Shown here piece by piece: positions 12,739-25,471 of a DNA stretch of 64,000 nucleotides. Origin of the DNA: Heterohyrax brucei (taxonomy: Eukaryota; Chordata; Mammalia; Hyracoidea; Procaviidae); contig CM053140.1 in the NCBI GenBank assembly GCA_028571685.1, positions 153,683,701 through 153,747,700 on the forward strand. The letters are read 5' to 3'. Made by a program: the position numbers and the translations under genes. Positions within the stretch are counted from its first letter, which is position 1. Each line of letters begins with the position of its first letter. Under the pieces are notes generated by a model that was given only the letters and a program-made list of their open reading frames with translations, was not told the origin of the DNA and ran no database searches.

Positions 12739-15664
12739 TTCTTTTTTTTTTTTATTAAATAAAAAGTGAAAGTGTACATACTCTATGCTTACAATATTGG
12801 GTTAAGAGAGGAGGAGTACACAAGTTATGTCGAAGTCTAGTTAATATTGATCTTCTTACTAATGTGTATTGTCACCAATTTCACCTAACCAAATTTCTAA
12901 CAACTTTGTAATCTAAACTTCCTCACCCCTCACCCTCCCGCCCTCTCACCCTCCCACCCTCCCCACCCTTGTAGCTGTCAAAGAGTCTTTTTGATTATGT
13001 ATGAGTGTGCTTTTAAGTTTTTATTGTAGGTGTCTCATATAATAATTGTCCTTCTGTCTGACTAGTATCACTCAACATAATGTCCTCCAGTTGAGATCAA
13101 AGTGAGAAATGTTTCCTGCTATCATCACTGTTCTTTATCAATGTATAGTACTCCACTGAGTATATATACCAAAGTTTACCTATCTATTCTTCTGTTGTTG
13201 GGCATCCAGGTTGATTCCAACTTTTTGCTATCGTGGACTGTGCTACAATGAACATTCGTGTGCATGTATCAGTTGGTGTGAATGACCTTGATTTTGTAGG
13301 ATATATTCCAAGCAGAGGGATTACTGGGTCAAATGGTATATCTATATCCATTATTTTAAGGGAACGCCAAATTGCTTTCCAAAGAGATTGTACCATTCTG
13401 CAATCCCACCAACAGTGAAGGAGAATTCCAATCTCTTCACAGCCTCTCCAACATTTAGTGTTTTGTGTTTTTTGGTTCATGGCCAATCTTGTTGGGGTGA
13501 GATGGTATCTCATTGTTGTTTTGATTTGAATTTCTTTAATAATTAATGATTGTGAGCATGTCTGCATGTGTTTTTTGGCTGCCTGGATGTCCTCTTTAGA
13601 GAAGTGTCTGTCCATCTCCTTTGCCCATCACTTAATTGGATGATTTGTCTTTTTCTTATTGAGATTTTGTAGAACCTTATAGATTATGGAGATCAGGCAT
13701 CGATCTGACATAGAGTTGCCAAATATTTTTTCCCATTCTGTAGGTAGTGTTTTAATTCTTTTGATGAAGTCTTTGGATGAGCAGAAGTGTTTGATTCTTA
13801 TTAATTCCCATTTATCTATTTTCTCTTCTGATGAATGTGTTTTGTTTGTCGGATTTTGAAGTCTGTCTATATTGCATATTAAAATGTCCTTTGTTGACCC
13901 TATTTTATCTTGGATGAGCTTTATCGTTTTAGCTTTTATATTCAGGTCTTTTATCCAATTTGAGTTGATTTTTGTATAAGGTGTGAGATATGGGTCTTGT
14001 TTCAATTTTTTGCAGATGGATATCCAATTATGCCAGCACCATTTGTTAAAGAGACTGTTCTTACCCCAGTTCAAAATCTTAGGACCTTTGTCAAATATCA
14101 GCCGTTCATAAGAGGATGGTGGCATCTCTGGGTTCTCTACTTTGTTCCATTGGTCTATATGTCTCTTTTTGTACCAATACCAGGCTCTTTTGACTACTGT
14201 GGCAGTGTAATAGGTTTCAAAGTCAGGTAGTGAGAGGCCTCCCAGTATGTTCTTCTTTTTCAGTAGTGCTTTACTTATTCAGGGTTTCTTCCCTTTCCAA
14301 ATTAAGCTGATAATTTATTTCTCCATCTCATTAAAAAATGTCACTGGAATTTGTATTCTGATTGCATTATATAAGTAGAGTTCTTTGGACAAAATAGACA
14401 TTTTCACAATATGGAGTCTTGCTATCCATGAGCAGGGTAGATTACTCCATTTATGTAAGTCTTTCCTAGTTTCTTGTAGCAAGGTCTTGTAGTTTTCTCT
14501 GTAAAGATCTCTTATTTCTCTAGTTAGATTTATTCCTAGGTATTTTATCTTCTTGGGGACTATAGTAAATGGAATTGATTTGGTGATTTCTTCTTTAATA
14601 ATTTCACTGTCAGTATAAAGGAATCCTATTGATTTAGTTATATTTATCTTGTATCCTGATACTTTTCTGAATTCTTCTATTAGCTCTTATAGTTTACTTA
14701 TGGAATTCTTTGGATTCTGTATATAAACAATCATATAATCTGTAAAGAGGGAAATCTTTATTTCTTTACTGCCAATATAGATGTCTTTTATTTCTTTGTC
14801 TTGTCTAATTGCTCTGGCTAGAACTTCTAGCACAATGTTGAATAGAAGTTGTGAGAGTGGGCATCCTTGTCTAGTTCCCGTTCTCAAAGGGAATTCTTTC
14901 AGTCTTTCACCATTCAGGATGATGAAAGCAGTTGGTTTTGCATAGATTTTACTGATTATATTGAGGAAATTCCCATTTATTCCTATTTTTCTTAGCGTCT
15001 TAAGCATGAATGGATGCTGAACTCTGTCAGATGCCTTTTCTACATCAAATGACAAAATCAGGTGATTTTTATCTTTTGTGTTATTAATATGGTTGATTAC
15101 ATTAATTGTTTATCTGATGTTGAACCAGCCTTGCATCTCTGGAATGAAACCAACTTGATCATGATGAATTATTATTATTTTTTATATGCTGTTGAATTCT
15201 ATTGGCTAGAATTTTGTTGAATATTTTTGCATCTAGATTCACGAGTGATATTGGTCTGTAATTTTCTTTTTTTTTTGTGGGATCTTTCCCTGGTTTTGGT
15301 ATCAGGGTTATGCTGGCTTCATAGAATGAATTTGGAAGTATTTCATCTCTTTCTATGGTGTGAAATATCCTCATTAGTATTGGAGTTAATTCTTCTCTAA
15401 AAGTTTGGTAGAATTCTCTGGTGAAGCTGTCTGGGCCAGGACTTTTTTGGTTGGTAGATTTGTTATGACTTTCTCAATCTCTTCCTTTGTGATAGATTTA
15501 TTAAGTTGATCTCTCCTTGTGATAGTCTTGGTGAGTCATATGAATCTAGAAATTTGTCCATTTCCCCCAGGTTTTCAACCCTGTCAGAGTATAGCTTTTC
15601 ATAGTATTCTGTTATGATATATTTTATTTCAGTTGGGTCTGTTGTAATATCTCTCAACTCATTT
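12739..15664 (-). mobile_element. L1 LINE, 5'-truncated (2.9 kb), perfect 16-bp TSD
   Basis: Minus-strand L1 with its oligo(A) tail as poly-T at 12743-12754, a short 3' UTR, and ORF2 C-terminal and reverse transcriptase regions. 'ctttggtcaaatttct' flanks both sides (12723-12738 and 15665-15680), which gives exact boundaries. ORF2 is broken into frames at 15657-15463, 15374-15159, 15055-14687, 14125-13628 and 13615-13184. The C-terminal part retains the cysteine-rich GCEEIGILLHCWWDC segment. The catalytic box in the 14687-15055 frame reads F-T-D-Y instead of F-A-D-D, so it is dead. The perfect TSD indicates a comparatively young insertion. Confidence 0.93.
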
Positions 15665-15937
15665 CTTTGGTCAAATTTCTATCAATTTATAGACCTGCAT
15701 ATCATCTAAGCTATTTTTCTCGTTAAAATGGATGTAGATTTCATGAAAGAGAATAAAAACTACTTGATGATAAAAGATAATATTTTTTAACCTTTCATTG
15801 TCATACTGTTAAATGGAATGAGATGGAAAAATAAATTTCCAATGATGTTATTGGAAAATAAAACTTAGGTCTTATTTTCCCACTAGTTCATTTTTTGCTA
15901 AACAACCTAAAAGATCAGAGTGCCCCTTTATAGAACA

Positions 15938-16105
15938 CCAAACCAAAAGCAAAACCCATGCTGTCCAGTTGATTCTGACTCATAGCGAACCTATAAAACA
16001 GAATGCCAAGCCAAAGCCAAGAGTTTCCAAGGAGTACCTGGCAGATTTGAGCTGCCAGTCTTTTGCTTAGCAGATAGAGCACATAATCACCACACCAACA
16101 ATGCT
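15938..16105 (-). mobile_element. AfroSINE, minus strand
   Basis: Tail complement 'ccagttgattctgactcata' to head complement near 'accacaccaacaatgctccc'. The middle contains an odd CCAAG-rich stretch at 16012-16028. Confidence 0.82.
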
Positions 16106-18575
16106 CCCTTCAGAACACCAGTCTCCTATAATTCAGTAGCTAAAGTGCCCCTGGGTTGCTGACACCTGAGCTGGTATGCAGTCCATAGATGAGTGACAAA
16201 ATATCAAATTTTACATTTTGCCAGTAAAATATGTTTGAAAGTACTCCAGTAAAAAGTGATACTTAGGTTTGTGAAAAAGATTCTTAATGTTTATCTCACT
16301 TTTACCACAGGAATTACTACAGACCAGAAGTAATTAATTGGATGCTTTAAAAATTTAAACTAGACTAAAATGATGAAACATCCATAATGATTTGCAATAT
16401 CACATCATCTTTATTATCAAATTATGACTGAAGCCCAAGCTTGCTTTAAATTAAAATCCTTCCAATAAAATTGTATGTAGTTCTATCATTCAAATCATTT
16501 CACTAGCTACTGTGAATGTTGATCCACATTACTAATCTGAAGAGCAAAGCATGTGTTTTCTCTACTGATGAAGTAAATTTGTATCCATAAGGAATCTGTG
16601 GCCCCTCATTTAATAAACAAAATGTGTATTCAGTGAGTTTCTTGCTGAAAAAACAAAAATTGCTTTCATCACAATAAAACATTCTAGGAGTTAATGTGAC
16701 TCAGTTTAAAAACTGAGAGGCATGTTACCTTTTAAATGGAATAACAAAGGAGCATGTTATAAGGGAAAACAGAAAATCCCTTTGCTACTGAAAGTAAGGA
16801 AGTGCTTCCTACAGAAGTAATTCCTTTTCCTTTTCCGAAGCCCCTGGAGAATTCTCATTTCTACCTGAAATACTTCTCCCATTCCATTTGCTGAAATTCC
16901 ACAAGTTCTTGGAAAGATAAGAAATGCCTTTAAATTATTACTGATCTGAATTTTTGTATGAACCCTTTCCATTTTATTGGAAAATGAGTTTAACCTTCAG
17001 ACATTCCAATAACTTATTTATATTTTATGACCAGCTGCTTCAAGAAATGCTTAAGATTTATCCCAGGTGCTTGTGGTCAGTCACCAAGGCAGCATGTATT
17101 TACTGAATATCAAGTATTTAGATAAAGTCTTTTCAGGTATTGGTTTCTTAACAGAGAGCTTAAACTTACTGTGACTCTATATTTCTCTGCTTTTAATTTC
17201 TCAACATAACAATGTTATTAGAAAGCATGTGTCTACCCTGTTTTTACTCAAAAGCATGCCTTCTGCATTTGCTTGGCAACCCCTCCCCCTCACAAGGTAT
17301 TTTGTAAAGGTTTTACACTAATTTTTGTATAACATCAACTTATAAAAAATTGTCTTAGAGGTGCTTACGAAGTACTTCACTGGCAGAATGAGAGGTTGGC
17401 AAACTAACAGAATGTGGGCACTATTTGCATAAAAATGCAGTATGTATGCAGGGAAGTTAGTGACAATTATGATAAGAGCAAAAACATCTTTCTTGATACA
17501 ATGTTATCTTGGTGGTTCAGTGCTAAAAGTATTCTTAAGAGCCTTTTACAATTAAGTCACTGTTTAATGAACATCTATTATAGACTGAATTAAACAGTAA
17601 CATCACTAGTTATAAACTAGCTCCTCCAGAATGCACATTAACTCTTCTTAATTCTTCTATCAAGTTAGATCTATCTTACCAGTGAAAAACTACCACAACT
17701 TATAATTTGGTAAAATTTTTCTCAAAATATACAATAATGCCTCTTTTTACACTTTATATGTTGGAAAACTAGGCTTTGATTTTGAAGAAACCTTATCACA
17801 GCCTGTGTCCCTGCTCAAGCAGCGAGGTGGTGGTAGCAAGACCCAGAAACACACACTCATTGATTCTTCCTGAACTTCTTAGTGGGTAAGGAGCATGTCT
17901 GTCATAAACTCATCTGGGCTACATCAGCAACACTACATTAAGCAGCATATACAATTTGCACATTCATGGGCCAATATGCTTAGCATTTATGAAGATGCAT
18001 TTTTCTATTGCCTGAAAAGAAACAATACTAATAGTGTGTGCAATTAAGAGCTCTCAGGAATAATAGAAAAACTGGTGACCTGTAACCTCTTTTAGTACTA
18101 TGTGCTGTCTTGAAAACATAATGAATTTCTCTCTGCTTTCTTTGCAAAACATCGATGCAGATAAAGAACCTATGACCCTCATGGAATAACTCAGGGGATG
18201 ATGAAAGAATGGTAACCAAGGTAGTGTCTAAAGAAATACTCTTGTTTTCCTTTGTATCTCCTGTTCCTCCATCTAGTGACTCCCCTGATAAAACAAGTCA
18301 GTTCTAAAAGCATTTTGTAATAGCCTCCTTTTTTGATAGTTGCTATATAAACAAGTAATAGTCCTTCGTCTCCAGGAATAACTAGACACACTTATAAAAT
18401 GAGTCATACAAATGAAAAAAATTCAATTGCTCTGTAAGGAAGTATAGATTAAGGAATGAAATGAGTAATAAAAATAACCGTTTCAGAATTTAAGATCCAC
18501 TTGGAGATGAAGAAATCAGTGGAGTCTTTAGAATGGAATAGAGACAGACAAACACTAATGTGTGGGTAAACACTT
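16106..18575. other. unique DNA, 2.5 kb
   Basis: No recognisable gene or repeat. Moderately AT-rich. Confidence 0.45.
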
Positions 18576-18576
18576 C

Positions 18577-18633
<57 letters not shown>
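18576..18633. repeat. compound (TG)n(AG)n microsatellite
   Basis: Pure TG run passing into a pure GA run. No interruptions are seen. Confidence 0.95.
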
Positions 18634-18635
<2 letters not shown>

Positions 18636-19230
18636 CAGACAGAAGCTGGACAATGACTAAATGTAATGAAGGTCAGGTGGTTCTGGCCTTGCCTGAAACT
18701 AGATCTATAATGTTAACTTAGCAGTGTGGGCCCTAGTAGCAAAAACTGATGCTTTAGGAGTCTTCATCATGGCTAATCAAGAGAAAAAAGAGAGAGTAGG
18801 TACTGCTGGGTTGGAGGGACACTGGAGCAACCTTCGTGTCATAAGGAACATGGGTGTCCTTTTCTATAGCTTAAGGAGAAGAATTTTCAAAGTCGATCCA
18901 GGGACATTACAACTTTTCCTGAGATGCTATTTTGCATACAACGTCTCAGGTCAAGCACCCTTTTTCCTCTCTGGCAAAGGATACAATTCTAAAATAATCT
19001 CAGAATTATAAGGATTATTATAAGCCATACATTCAACTTCCAGTTATTAAAATAAATTTTGATGCCACACCTTGGACATTACTTGATGTCACAATCCTAA
19101 TTTTCTTGCAGGATTACAACTTCCTGCCTGCTCCACCTGCCTCCCTTGCTCCAATTTCAACCACTCTCTGACGATGCTTCTATTTTCTTTGGGTTTATCA
19201 TACATTCCAGGTTTCATATCCTTTCTTACA
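18634..19230. other. unique DNA
   Basis: Contains a 95-codon open frame at 18724-19011 with no recognisable domain and no supporting signal. I treat it as chance. Confidence 0.4.
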
Positions 19231-19500
19231 TGTAATGGTTTGAATTATGACCCTTAAAAAATAATGTGTTGAAGCCCTAATCCCTGCTACCTGTGACTAC
19301 TACCTTCTAGGGTCTTTTTGAATGTAATTAGTTAGCATGAATTCATCGTGGAGTAGAGTAGGCTCTAAGTTAAAATGGCTGGTGTACTTATAAAAAGGGA
19401 AGAAATAGGAAAAAAAAACTCGCGAAGATAGAAGCAGAGATTGGGGTTATGCTGCTACAAACCAAGGAACATCACAAAGATAGTTAGAAAACTCAAAGTA
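19231..19500 (+). repeat. LTR-like repeat (ERVL/MaLR-type appearance)
   Basis: Opens 'tgtaatggtttgaattatga' and continues with 'gtgttgaagccctaatccc', 'gtacttataaaaaggga' and 'gctacaaaccaaggaac', a pattern I associate with old mammalian LTRs. Family not resolved. Confidence 0.5.
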
Positions 19501-19904
19501 AATCACTTTTTTGTACATTAAAATCAGTGATTTACTTAATTTTATTTTATTCTGCTTTACTCCTTGGTTTAATATAAATTTCCACTAAAAGTTTCCCAAG
19601 TGCCAGTTATACATTTAAGAGTGAATCTCAGCCTGTGGAATTTATAAAACCAGATGTTCAGATTGGCTGTAACAGCTGTAAGAGCATAATGCTACATTAG
19701 TTTCAAGAATCTGCCTTCCGGGTAAACATAAAACAACATTGAAATGCAACAATTCTAACGTTTATGGACAAGAGTCGTACTAACCATGCTTCTCCTTCAA
19801 TTCTGCATGGAAGAAACGAAATGTTTTGAGAATGTATTTGGGGAGGGGGACACCATGGTCCAGTCAATTGTGACTCACAGCAACCCTGTAAGACTCTAAG
19901 AACC

Positions 19905-20062
19905 AAGTCAAATCCACTGCTGTTGAGCTGATTCTGACTCACAGATGCCCTATAGGACAGAGTAGAACTGCTCCACAGAGTTTTCAAGGAACACCTGGAG
20001 GTCTCAGGCTACCAACTTTTCGGTCAGCAGAGAGCTCTTTACCGCTACACCACCAGGTTTTC
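19905..20062 (-). mobile_element. AfroSINE, minus strand
   Basis: Tail complement 'gagctgattctgactcacag' to head complement 'ctacaccaccaggttttct'. Just upstream (19848-19895) lies a second short tail fragment in the same orientation. Confidence 0.83.
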
Positions 20063-20067
20063 TAAAT

Positions 20068-20219
20068 AAAACTGTCCCATAAGTTTTGGAAGCCTGTAAG
20101 TTTGACAGAAGCAGACTGCAGCCTATTGTATCTTTCTCTCAAGGAGCAGTGACAGGTTTGAACTGCTAACTTTCTGCTTGGCAGCTGAGTGTTTTAACCA
20201 CTGAATTACTAGGGCTCCT
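20068..20219 (-). mobile_element. AfroSINE, minus strand, diverged
   Basis: Ends 'accactgaattactagggct' and carries the B-box complement 'aggtttgaactgctaac'. The RTE-like tail is eroded. Confidence 0.75.
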
Positions 20220-20274
20220 TTGAGAATATATAGGAGCCACAAATACACATTTGAAAAACTAAAGGTTAAAAAAA

Positions 20275-20362
20275 AGTGAGTTGAGAAAATGGGTTTGATG
20301 GTAATATTGTTTATCAAATATATAACATAAGGAATAAGATAAACATAGTGGCTTAGTTATCA
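20275..20362. repeat. left arm of perfect 88-bp inverted repeat
   Basis: Exact reverse complement of 20905-20992, read base by base. It is followed after 5 bp by a 90-bp perfect direct repeat. Confidence 0.93.
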
Positions 20363-20367
20363 GTAAC

Positions 20368-20457
20368 AGATCATAATTGCCAGTACTGTATCATTATTCA
20401 CCATTTTGTCATCTGATTAAGTTTTCCTGTGTGTTCTCAATCATACCTCTATGATAA
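20368..20457. repeat. first copy of perfect 90-bp direct repeat
   Basis: Identical to 20590-20679. The second copy sits inside LTR-like sequence, so this one is the displaced copy. Confidence 0.93.
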
Positions 20458-20544
20458 AAAAGTCTTAATCCTCTAAGACAATTATATAATCATGTCAATA
20501 ACACACTGAGTTCTAATGTGCACTAAAATTGAAACAGGCACCTA

Positions 20545-20912
20545 ATGTGTCAGGGATTGTTTTCTCCAAAAATATCTGTCAACTTGGCTAGATCATAATT
20601 GCCAGTACTGTATCATTATTCACCATTTTGTCATCTGATTAAGTTTTCCTGTGTGTTCTCAATCATACCTCTATGATAATGTGGTAGAATCAGAAGTAGT
20701 TATGTTAATAAGGTAACAGTCAATCTACAAGATCAGGTTGTGGGTTTAAGTCAATCTCTTTTGAAATAAAAAGACATAAGAGAGCAAACAGAGAGAGTAA
20801 TCTCTTTCCTGGAAACGACACTCTGAATTTGGACTTCCAGTCTCCTAGACAGTGAGAGAATAAATTTTTCTTTTTTTAAAGCCATCCATTTCTGTTACAG
20901 CACTTGATAACT
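20545..20912 (+). repeat. LTR-like repeat containing the direct-repeat donor
   Basis: Runs from 'ctgtcaacttggctagatca' through 'ggacttccagtctcctagac' and 'gagaataaa' to 'acagcacttgataactaag', an LTR-type pattern with a polyadenylation signal. It resembles the repeat at 28176-28616. 20590-20679 is the source of the upstream direct-repeat copy. Confidence 0.55.
20590..20679. repeat. second copy of perfect 90-bp direct repeat
   Basis: Identical to 20368-20457. It sits in its expected LTR context. Confidence 0.93.
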
Positions 20913-20992
20913 AAGCCACTATGTTTATCTTATTCCTTATGTTATATATTTGATAAACAATATTACCATCAAACCCATTTTCTCAACTCACT
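20905..20992. repeat. right arm of perfect 88-bp inverted repeat
   Basis: Spans the LTR end and its 3' flank. Exact reverse complement of 20275-20362. Confidence 0.93.
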
Positions 20993-21144
20993 AAACACAT
21001 AGGTTACGAATATGGCCATGTTACTGATTGCTACGTTATGTTAGACTAGAATTGTTGCAAACCAACTGGACACTTGACCTGTAAGAATCTCCCCAGAGTG
21101 CCCCTATAATCAACATGATTCCTAGGATAATTTTGGAAGCTGGA

Positions 21145-21262
21145 TATGAAAAATGCCCATTGTCATTGAGTTGATTCCAACTCATAGTGACTACAGAACA
21201 GAGTATAATTGCTTCACATGGTCTCCAAGGAAAGCCTGGTGGGTTTGAACTGCCAACCATAG
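21145..21262 (-). mobile_element. AfroSINE, partial minus strand
   Basis: Tail complement 'gagttgattccaactcatag' and B-box complement 'gggtttgaactgccaac'. Head mostly missing. Confidence 0.8.
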
Positions 21263-21361
21263 CCACCAAGCTGGAAATGATATTCATACTTTGAACAGAG
21301 CCAAAATCTTTGAATCATTATTGAGAGAAAAACTGCTGAGCTGGAGCACATTTATTAAACT

Positions 21362-21527
21362 ATTACCAAACCAAACAGTCATTGAGTCATTTCCAATTCA
21401 TAGTGAACCTCTAGGGCAGAATAGAACTGCTCCACAGAGTTTCCAAGGAACACCTGGAAAACTCCAACTGCTGACCTTTTGCTTAGCAAATGTAGCACTT
21501 AACCACTACACTAAACAGGGTTTCCAT
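21362..21527 (-). mobile_element. AfroSINE, minus strand
   Basis: From the TTTGG-tail complement 'taccaaaccaaac' to 'ctaaacagggtttcc'. Complete but diverged. Confidence 0.83.
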
Positions 21528-21745
21528 CAAACTGTTATATAGTCAAATTTAAGCACTGATAATTCAAGTTTATCACATAGTAGCTGATGTTATTTTAACT
21601 AGAAACCCTGTTGTTGTGATCAATATTACTTTATTATTATTGGTGTCAAAATAAGATCTACTTAAAATTAGGAATTTTATTTCTAAATTAACCTTATCCC
21701 AATTCACTCAGCATATATTAATAAGAACATACAGTATTATATGTT

Positions 21746-21866
21746 AGAGCCCTGGCAGCACAGCCACCCTTCAGAGATCCTATTGGACCCTTCTACTCTG
21801 TCCTATAGGGCCACTATGAGTTAGGTCAACTCCACAGCAATGGGGTTAGCTTTTTTTTTTTTTTTT
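21746..21866 (+). mobile_element. AfroSINE with internal deletion
   Basis: Plus-strand head 'tagagccctggcagcacagc' is joined almost directly to the 3' third ('cctattggacccttctactc' through 'gcaatggggttagc'), followed by a T-run. Confidence 0.8.
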
Positions 21867-22292
21867 GATACTATATATCAAATAATTCTGCTCAGATAGA
21901 ACAGTAAACAAAATAATGTGTGTACATACATATATTTCTGGAGTTTTAATTTACTGAGATTCAGAAGAGCTAGTGTGGAGCTATAACAAGTAAAATAAAT
22001 ACATAAGGTATATAATAAATCCATGTGATCAAAAAGCAAAAGACAGTTGTGAATACACTGACAACAAAGTTGGAAAGGAATATGAAAGTTTAAACAGACT
22101 AGTCATGGAAAACCTCATCAAAAACATGTGATGGGAGGTTGGATACTTGGGGAAAGAAATTTTTTAAATTATTAAATAACAGGGAATGCATGCCTGGTAT
22201 GTTCAAAGATCAACAAAGAAGCCCACAGTGGTGAGGTAGGTAAATGATGCAGTACTTAGGAGACGGGAGCAAAGCAGCGAGGGCCCGATACC

Positions 22293-22456
22293 GGAGAACT
22301 CTGTTGGTGTAGTGGTTAAGTGCTACATCTTTTAACCAAAAGTTCAGCAGTTCAAATGCACCAGGTGCTTCTCAGAAATTCTCTGCAGCAGTTCTACTCT
22401 GATCTACAGGGTCCTTATGAGTCAGAAATGACCAATCGCAGTGGGCATGGGTCTTT
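22293..22456 (+). mobile_element. AfroSINE, plus strand
   Basis: Head 'gagaactctgttggtgtagt', B-box-like 'agcagttcaaatgcacc', tail 'ttatgagtcagaaatgacca'. Short middle segment. Confidence 0.83.
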
Positions 22457-22962
22457 AATAAGCCAAGGACTATGACTTTGATTGAGTATAATGAGAAGCC
22501 ATTAAAATAGTTTGAGAAATCATAGCATGTCTTATGTTTTACAGGATTCTTTGGCTGCTTGGTTAACACTAAGTCAAATGGGTAAGATTATAAGACAAGA
22601 CACCACTTAAGAGTCTAATGACACAAATCATATGGGAGATTATATCTTGGTTCATGGTTTTAATAGTAGTTTAACAATGAAATTCTCTTTATACTTGAAG
22701 ATAAAAATACCAGGATTTTCTTATGATTCAGGTGTGTGGTATGACAGAACAAGAAGATTCAAATATGAGTCTAGAAATTAGCGCAAGTAATCAGCAGAAT
22801 GTAGTCGCTGTTTATTACATGGATCAAACAGAGTGAAAATTAAGTTTGATAGGGCAAGTTTAGGAGTTCAATTTTGAGTGTGTAAGTTTTACAGCATTCA
22901 ACTAGCAGAGTATGAACACATTTTGAATTATGAGATTGATACTGAGTAGGGAAGTGGAAGTT
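22457..22962. other. unique DNA
   Basis: No gene or repeat recognised. Confidence 0.4.
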
Positions 22963-23183
22963 TGTTGTTGGGTGCTATTGAGTCAGGTCTCATAGCAACC
23001 CTTTGTACAGCAGAATGAAACACTGCATGGTCTTATTCCATCCTCACTGTTGTCGTGGTCGCTATGTCAACCACTGAGAGTCTCTGAGAGTCTTCCTCTT
23101 TGTCATCGATCATCTGCTTTAACAAGCATAATGTACTTCTCCACAAACTGGTCCCTCCAGACAATAAGCCCAAATTATATAAG
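22963..23183 (-). mobile_element. RTE LINE, short 5'-truncated copy
   Basis: Starts at the RTE 3' end ('gttgttgggtgctattgagt') and runs about 220 bp. Confidence 0.85.
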
Positions 23184-24169
23184 ACATTTTCCCTTCTACG
23201 GAGCTAAGTTGAGAATAGAGATACTAATTTGCAAGACATCAGTACATAAAGGAGTATTTGAAAACTTGAAATTGAGATATGACCAGCAAGGTAAATAAAG
23301 ATCAATCAGCGGAAGGTACAATGTCATGTCCACCATGTATGATACCCTCCGTTAATAATTTTTTGACACCTCTATTCCTTACACCAAAAAAAAAAAACTC
23401 ACAACAAAATTATCATATTATGAAACTAACAAATAACAACAATGGTCATACAGTTAAATGTATATTTAATTGAATTTAAAATATATGTCCCTACACATGT
23501 ATAATCATGACAATAAAACAAAAAATTGCAAAAATACATTTTATAGTAAAACAGATGAAATGGTTTAATACTTTTTAATAACCTTTTTTTGAGAAAAGGG
23601 AAAACGTGTATACCTACATCTTGCTCTGTCACAGTAATTTACAATAGTATCAAAGTTATCTATTTTCTTAAATCATTCTTTATTTTAAAGTGAACAGTAA
23701 TTAAAAACAACTAACTTTGAAGACATTCAAATTCAGTAGAATACTTTGGTTATACCCTAAACCTCACATATAGCAACAACAAATCTGAGCATTGCAACAT
23801 TGCTGTTTGCTCTCTATTTCACTGTTTTAAATTCTATACACAAACAAAAAAATTCAAGTATAACACAGAATGACAGAATGAAAGTAACTTTTTTTTTTTC
23901 TTCATCTTTACAGTCACTATGGCATCACTCTTACTTGAACTTACTGCTTAAAAGCAGTGATGCACAAGCTTTGGAAATACAAACTACTCTGGAAAGAAGC
24001 TTGAGCAATTCTAAATTGCCACAAACTTCCTCACAGAAGAAAAACATGTAACTGATTCTGTATGAGTCAAGGGCTGAAAAGGTGCTAACTTGGAGATGAA
24101 ATACAAGTTATTAGAACTATACAGTACCTGAAGCATTTTAAAAAATCAGCATTATTAAAACAAAACAAA
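23184..24169. other. unique AT-rich DNA
   Basis: No gene or repeat recognised. Confidence 0.4.
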
Positions 24170-24314
24170 AAACACCACTGCCATCAATTCAATTCTGATA
24201 CATAGCAACCCTATGGGACACAGTAGAACTGTCCCCACAGGATTTGCAGGGAGCAGCTGGTAGATTCAAACTGCTGACCTTTTGGTCAGCAGCTAAGCTC
24301 TTGACCACTGCAGC
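24170..24314 (-). mobile_element. AfroSINE, minus strand
   Basis: Tail complement 'gccatcaattcaattctgat' through 'ctcttgaccactgcagc'. The extreme head is missing. Confidence 0.82.
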
Positions 24315-25470
24315 ATTTTTTCAATTTTTAATCAACAGTACAAGTTACAGTTTTTCAGAGAGGAGTATCACTGGTAAATAGCAACGATTGAAAAAGAACA
24401 TCTTTAATACATTTTAATTATCATTTTTCACTTTTCTACAATGGACTCCCTTTGTGACTACACTTGGGGAAAACACTCACCCTTGGAGCACCAGAACAGT
24501 GTGAGACGATAAAATTGTAGAACAAGTGATGAATCTATCCAACAACTGGATCACTTGGCTCAGATAAGAATCTCCAACAGATAGAAGTGACAGAAAGGAA
24601 GACAGAGTATCTGAGCATGCATGAAAAACACAGTTACCTGTAATGGTGGGCACTTATGCAGGAATTTTCCTGATTGCTTCTCATTCCACAGTGAAATAGG
24701 AAGCAAAAGCATCAACTGAGAGAGGAAAGATATAAGAGGAGATAATGCAGGTTGAAGAGAAGAAAAAGTAAATATGTTGAATGTATTTCTCCAGCCATAC
24801 TGGGCTTCCTGAATGAGATACAGAGTCAGCAGCACTGGGCTTAACAAGAGTTGGGATTTTGCAAATGCAACAGATTTGGTGAGAGATCCAGGATATTTCA
24901 TGGTATGTGCTTGACAAGATAGAAGAGAGAACATAAAGGGAGTACGAGACAGTAAAAAGCAGGTATGATCCATGAATAAATAAATAGCATACAGCTTTAC
25001 ATTTGTGCAAAGCATTTTATGTAGCTGAGTATTTAAATAGTGGCAAGGGTAAATCTCTCTAAAAATTAGACAGCTTATTATTTATAGAGATAAAAATAAG
25101 TAGACCTTTTCTGCGATGAACATTTTGTCTGGGAAAAATATTAGCATTAAAATCATTGCACAGTGAGGTTCACTTTTTATTTAAAGGGAAAAACTTGCAG
25201 ACTTTATCCTCTTTTTAAAGCACAAACAGCAAATGACCATCAGTGAATTCTTTTAAGTGATTAATAAGACCTTACTGCATTTCAACAAGTATCCTAGGCA
25301 CTGGAGATAAAAGAACTATTAAAACATCCTTTCTTTATGTGGATTAAACAATTAGTCTTCCATTTAACATGAAAGATAGAAAGATAACCCAGTATACTAA
25401 GCATAAAGAAAACACATCTAACCTTATCAGACTGATGCATTAAAAGTTCCTGGAGAAACTGAAATTTGGT
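24315..25470. other. unique DNA with an antisense 151-codon open frame
   Basis: 24560-25015 (minus) is open for 151 codons, but a 109-codon frame overlaps it in another phase and no motif is recognisable. I see no evidence that it is a gene. Confidence 0.35.
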
Positions 25471-25471
25471 A

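Noticed and set aside
16010..16030. CCAAGCCAAAGCCAAG stretch inside an AfroSINE, resembling the ultra-short unit's tail complement
   Set aside because: No palindromic core and no flanking duplication; it can arise from SINE divergence, so it was not counted as a fifth unit.
18724..19011. Open frame of 95 codons in unique DNA
   Set aside because: No start context, motif or splice evidence; composition is like the noncoding surroundings.
24560..25015. Antisense open frame of 151 codons in otherwise unique DNA
   Set aside because: No recognisable motif, an overlapping 109-codon frame in another phase, no conserved context. Best explained as chance openness.
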